Positions 61,985 to 64,000 of a stretch of 64,000 nt of DNA are shown here, piece by piece. This DNA is from Exiguobacterium algae (GTDB lineage: Bacteria; Bacillota; Bacilli; Exiguobacteriales; Exiguobacteriaceae). Position numbers and translations under genes: made by a program. Below the pieces are notes generated by a model that worked only from the letters and a program-made list of their open reading frames with translations, had not been told where the DNA came from and ran no database searches. Position 1 is the stretch's first letter, and each line of letters opens with the position of its first letter. The DNA is taken from the NCBI RefSeq assembly GCF_018617875.1, contig NZ_JACSKZ010000002.1, positions 1 to 64,000 on the forward strand, read 5' to 3'.

Positions 61985-63448
61985 TCAAATTTTAACACCG
62001 AGTGCCCGGGCGACGTGAATACCACTCGTCATGGCTCCGATGGTACCTGCACCGGGAAACACCGTATCCCCACATACGAAAAACTGAGGAAGATTTGTCC
62101 GGTAACTCGCCGCTTGAAATAAAGCCTGATTCGGCGTTTGACGGTATCCTCCGACGGCGCCATTCGGGCGTTTTGTATACTTCACCCACGCTCCGGGTCC
62201 TCCTGGCAAAGCAAGAGTTGGGCTCCCGTCCCATTCAGGATATGCTGTTTTCACAACTTGAATCAGGCGCTCTGTCCATTCTGACTCAAGTTTCTCATAT
62301 ACACTGCGATCTTTCCAACCCTCCCACTCCTTCAAATCGATGTGAGTGGAAACCGTGATCGTACGTTCAGGACGCTCCGTACGCAGTTGATCATTATGAT
62401 CGGACATCGAGATAAAGGCGTGCCCTGTCGATAGACTTTCATGATAGATTTGACGAAAGAGCGGTTTCCCGAAACAGACCGACTCCGGTAGAACGATATA
62501 CAGACTGAACGTCCCCCACTGTTCACGGTGCAAAAAACGCTGATATTGTCGGCGAAACGTTCTCTCCACTTCTCCACCTAACAGTTTGACTGTTCCTTCG
62601 AGCGGAATCGACGAGACGACCGTATCCACAATCTCCATCCTCCCTCGCCGGTCCGTTAATAGCCACCCGTCGGCAATTCGCTCGACCTTCCGTATTTCTC
62701 TTCCTAACTTTGCCTCTCCTCGGTATTTCGTCACTGCCCGTTCCAAGGCATGCGCCAGCTGAAATAGTCCTCCGTCCACATAAAAGGCACCTTCATGATA
62801 AATCGATAAGGCCACCGCTGCGAGCAGGTGCGTCGCGTCTTTTGCCTCAGTCTGTAAACTATCCAAAAGAATACCATCGATTACCCGTTCAAACGGCGTA
62901 TCGTTCAACCCGTGAGCTCGAAGCGTCTTACCGAGCGGTCGATTCAATTTCGGCAGAATGCGCCCATGCTTGAAGCGAATCCCCTTCAAAGCATGTATGA
63001 TGTCTTGACGTGATCGAAACGGAAGTGCCGGAAGCCGTTCAAACAGGGGACGAATGGTTTCAAAATCACGCCACATCTCTTGATAAAATGTCATGATCCC
63101 ATCCCGATGTTGTGGGAAATGGTTTGTCAGTTCATCCATAAACTTTTCACGTTCTTGATAGTACACGATCTGTTGGTCGTCGAACTCGATCTGCATGACT
63201 TCATCAAGTAACCGGACGTCAACTTCTTCATCTAAACGCTCTAGCACTCTAGTGTGAATCCCTCCGCGTTCGAATCCCATCCCGAGCGTCGCACCGGCCG
63301 GAAACAGATAGTCGCCCCGTTTAAATTTCCCGGCACATCCGCCCCATTCCCGGGATGCCTCAAACACGATGACTTCATGACCTACTTGTCCAGTTAGTGC
63401 ACCGACAGTCAAACCAGAAATGCCTCCACCGATTACCCCGATTCGCAT
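61985..63448 (-). CDS. FAD-dependent phytoene-desaturase-like oxidoreductase
   Basis: About 487 residues from ATG 63448, preceded by AGGAGGG; ATG 63454 is too close to that site. The FAD fold is IGVIGGGISGLTVGAL, followed by VIVFEASREWGGCAGKF of the CrtI/amine-oxidase superfamily. The C-terminal VCGDTVFPGAGTIGAMTSGIHVA is the CrtI-type FAD closure. Exiguobacterium is carotenoid-pigmented, so a desaturase or isomerase role fits, but no other crt gene is near and the substrate is open. Confidence 0.8.
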   Translation of the reverse strand: MRIGVIGGGISGLTVGALTGQVGHEVIVFEASREWGGCAGKFKRGDYLFPAGATLGMGFERGGIHTRVLERLDEEVDVRLLDEVMQIEFDDQQIVYYQEREKFMDELTNHFPQHRDGIMTFYQEMWRDFETIRPLFERLPALPFRSRQDIIHALKGIRFKHGRILPKLNRPLGKTLRAHGLNDTPFERVIDGILLDSLQTEAKDATHLLAAVALSIYHEGAFYVDGGLFQLAHALERAVTKYRGEAKLGREIRKVERIADGWLLTDRRGRMEIVDTVVSSIPLEGTVKLLGGEVERTFRRQYQRFLHREQWGTFSLYIVLPESVCFGKPLFRQIYHESLSTGHAFISMSDHNDQLRTERPERTITVSTHIDLKEWEGWKDRSVYEKLESEWTERLIQVVKTAYPEWDGSPTLALPGGPGAWVKYTKRPNGAVGGYRQTPNQALFQAASYRTNLPQFFVCGDTVFPGAGTIGAMTSGIHVARALGVKI

Positions 63449-63590
63449 GTTCATCCCTCCTACCCGTATCATACATCGCAACAGGTTGTTTAATCTTCAA
63501 AAAACCTGTTGACGCATCTTTCAAAAAAATAGGGAAGGGTTCTCCACATGTTTTGAAGAATTTATCGATAGAAAAGGTCAGGTGAGGCAG

Positions 63591-64000
63591 ATGCGTAGTC
63601 GAGTAATCATTTATTTGATGATCCCAATTTTAATCTTTATTGGGATTTTGATATCCCCTCCGTCTGAAGAATCTCTAAAATTGGAGACGGCGACTGTCGT
63701 CAGTATTCAAGAGCTCATCCCGTATGAACGTGAATTCACGAGACAAGACGTCCTAAGGGAGCTCACCAAAGGGGAAAAGTCAGCCACCATTGAGGAGTGG
63801 CGACTTGAACGAGGTGCCCGAACTTCCTACAGCTATATTCTACGTCTGAAAGGATTCGAGCAACTGATTCAAATCGATGCAGGTGCCGCCAATACACGTT
63901 CCGACGGCTATTTTGCGATGCAGTCCCATAGCCCCCTCTTCGAATCGGGAAAACCGTTAAACATCAAACACCCCATCATCTTATTCAATTCTGAACAACG
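63591..64000 (+). CDS. Membrane-anchored protein of unknown function, 3' part beyond the window
   Basis: An open frame from ATG 63591 (AGGTGAGG just upstream) runs to the window edge without a stop. It begins MRSRVIIYLMIPILIFIGIL, a signal anchor. A soluble part follows with SIQELIPYEREFTRQDVL, RTSYSYILRLKGFEQLIQID and HPIILFNSEQ. I recognise no family from these 136 codons. Divergent from the flavoprotein gene. Confidence 0.6.
   Translation, partial: MRSRVIIYLMIPILIFIGILISPPSEESLKLETATVVSIQELIPYEREFTRQDVLRELTKGEKSATIEEWRLERGARTSYSYILRLKGFEQLIQIDAGAANTRSDGYFAMQSHSPLFESGKPLNIKHPIILFNSEQ

Overview
The window reads as a stretch of ordinary core chromosome from a low-to-medium GC Gram-positive bacterium of the order Bacillales. 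The best guess is Exiguobacterium or a close relative. This rests on the gene set (fruRKA, adhE, gltBD, thyA-dfrA, miaA-hfq, ricA-mutS-mutL, a Ctc-type L25), strong AGGAGG ribosome binding sites with some TTG starts, CcpA (cre) and Rex operators, and SigB-like promoters. No cotE lies between ricA and mutS, where it sits in Bacillus subtilis, which fits an organism that does not sporulate. The genus call is inference. I see no rRNA, tRNA, CRISPR array or prophage. About four fifths of the genes are on the minus strand, mostly in short operons closed by clear rho-independent terminators.

Layout. 1-90: right end of an IS200/IS605-type TnpB element whose gene lies outside the window. 0.1-3.6 kb: two GNAT acetyltransferases, an OsmC protein, cardiolipin synthase and a large palindrome. 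3.7-7.3 kb: fructose operon fruR-fruK-fruA with a cre site in its promoter. 7.4-9.6 kb: a serine hydrolase and a degenerate M28-like protein. 9.8-12.7 kb: adhE with a Rex box and cre sites. 12.8-15.6 kb: MarR, YebC, a YuiF-type transporter and an unlisted 29-codon membrane ORF. 15.6-21.5 kb: glutamate synthase. 21.8-28.4 kb: stress-type genes (TspO-like, aldo/keto reductase, PfpI), an ABC exporter with a divergent TetR regulator, an FAD oxidase and a BI-1 protein. 28.6-33.1 kb: thyA-dfrA, a diguanylate cyclase and fumC. 33.2-36.5 kb: an operon joining an HD/OB exoribonuclease, a CobW GTPase, a 5' flap-type exonuclease and an RNase H-like protein. 36.6-39.2 kb: an unknown cre-controlled gene, hfq, miaA, an unlisted 31-codon membrane ORF and an AmiS/UreI channel. 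39.3-43.8 kb: thermolysin-type protease, ABC transporter, SGNH hydrolase. 43.9-49.6 kb: GNAT, enolase-superfamily racemase, a novel-looking regulator, NhaC antiporter and M20 hydrolase. 50-55.6 kb: HtrA, FAH-family hydrolase, anaerobic ribonucleotide reductase (nrdD-nrdG) and FocA. 55.8-64 kb: L25, mutL, mutS, ricA, ElaA, a carotenoid-desaturase-like flavoprotein, and the start of a gene that runs off the window.

The most interesting points are four. First, the 43.9-49.6 kb cluster has the parts of an N-acyl amino acid (D to L) or dipeptide racemisation pathway. A tandem 11-bp operator that I have not seen described occurs at both of its main promoters. Second, two very short, hydrophobic ORFs have excellent ribosome binding sites. 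Third, a nucleic-acid-processing operon surrounds a metallochaperone-type GTPase. Fourth, the usual mutS-mutL-miaA-hfq neighbourhood is split by about 18 kb of other genes.
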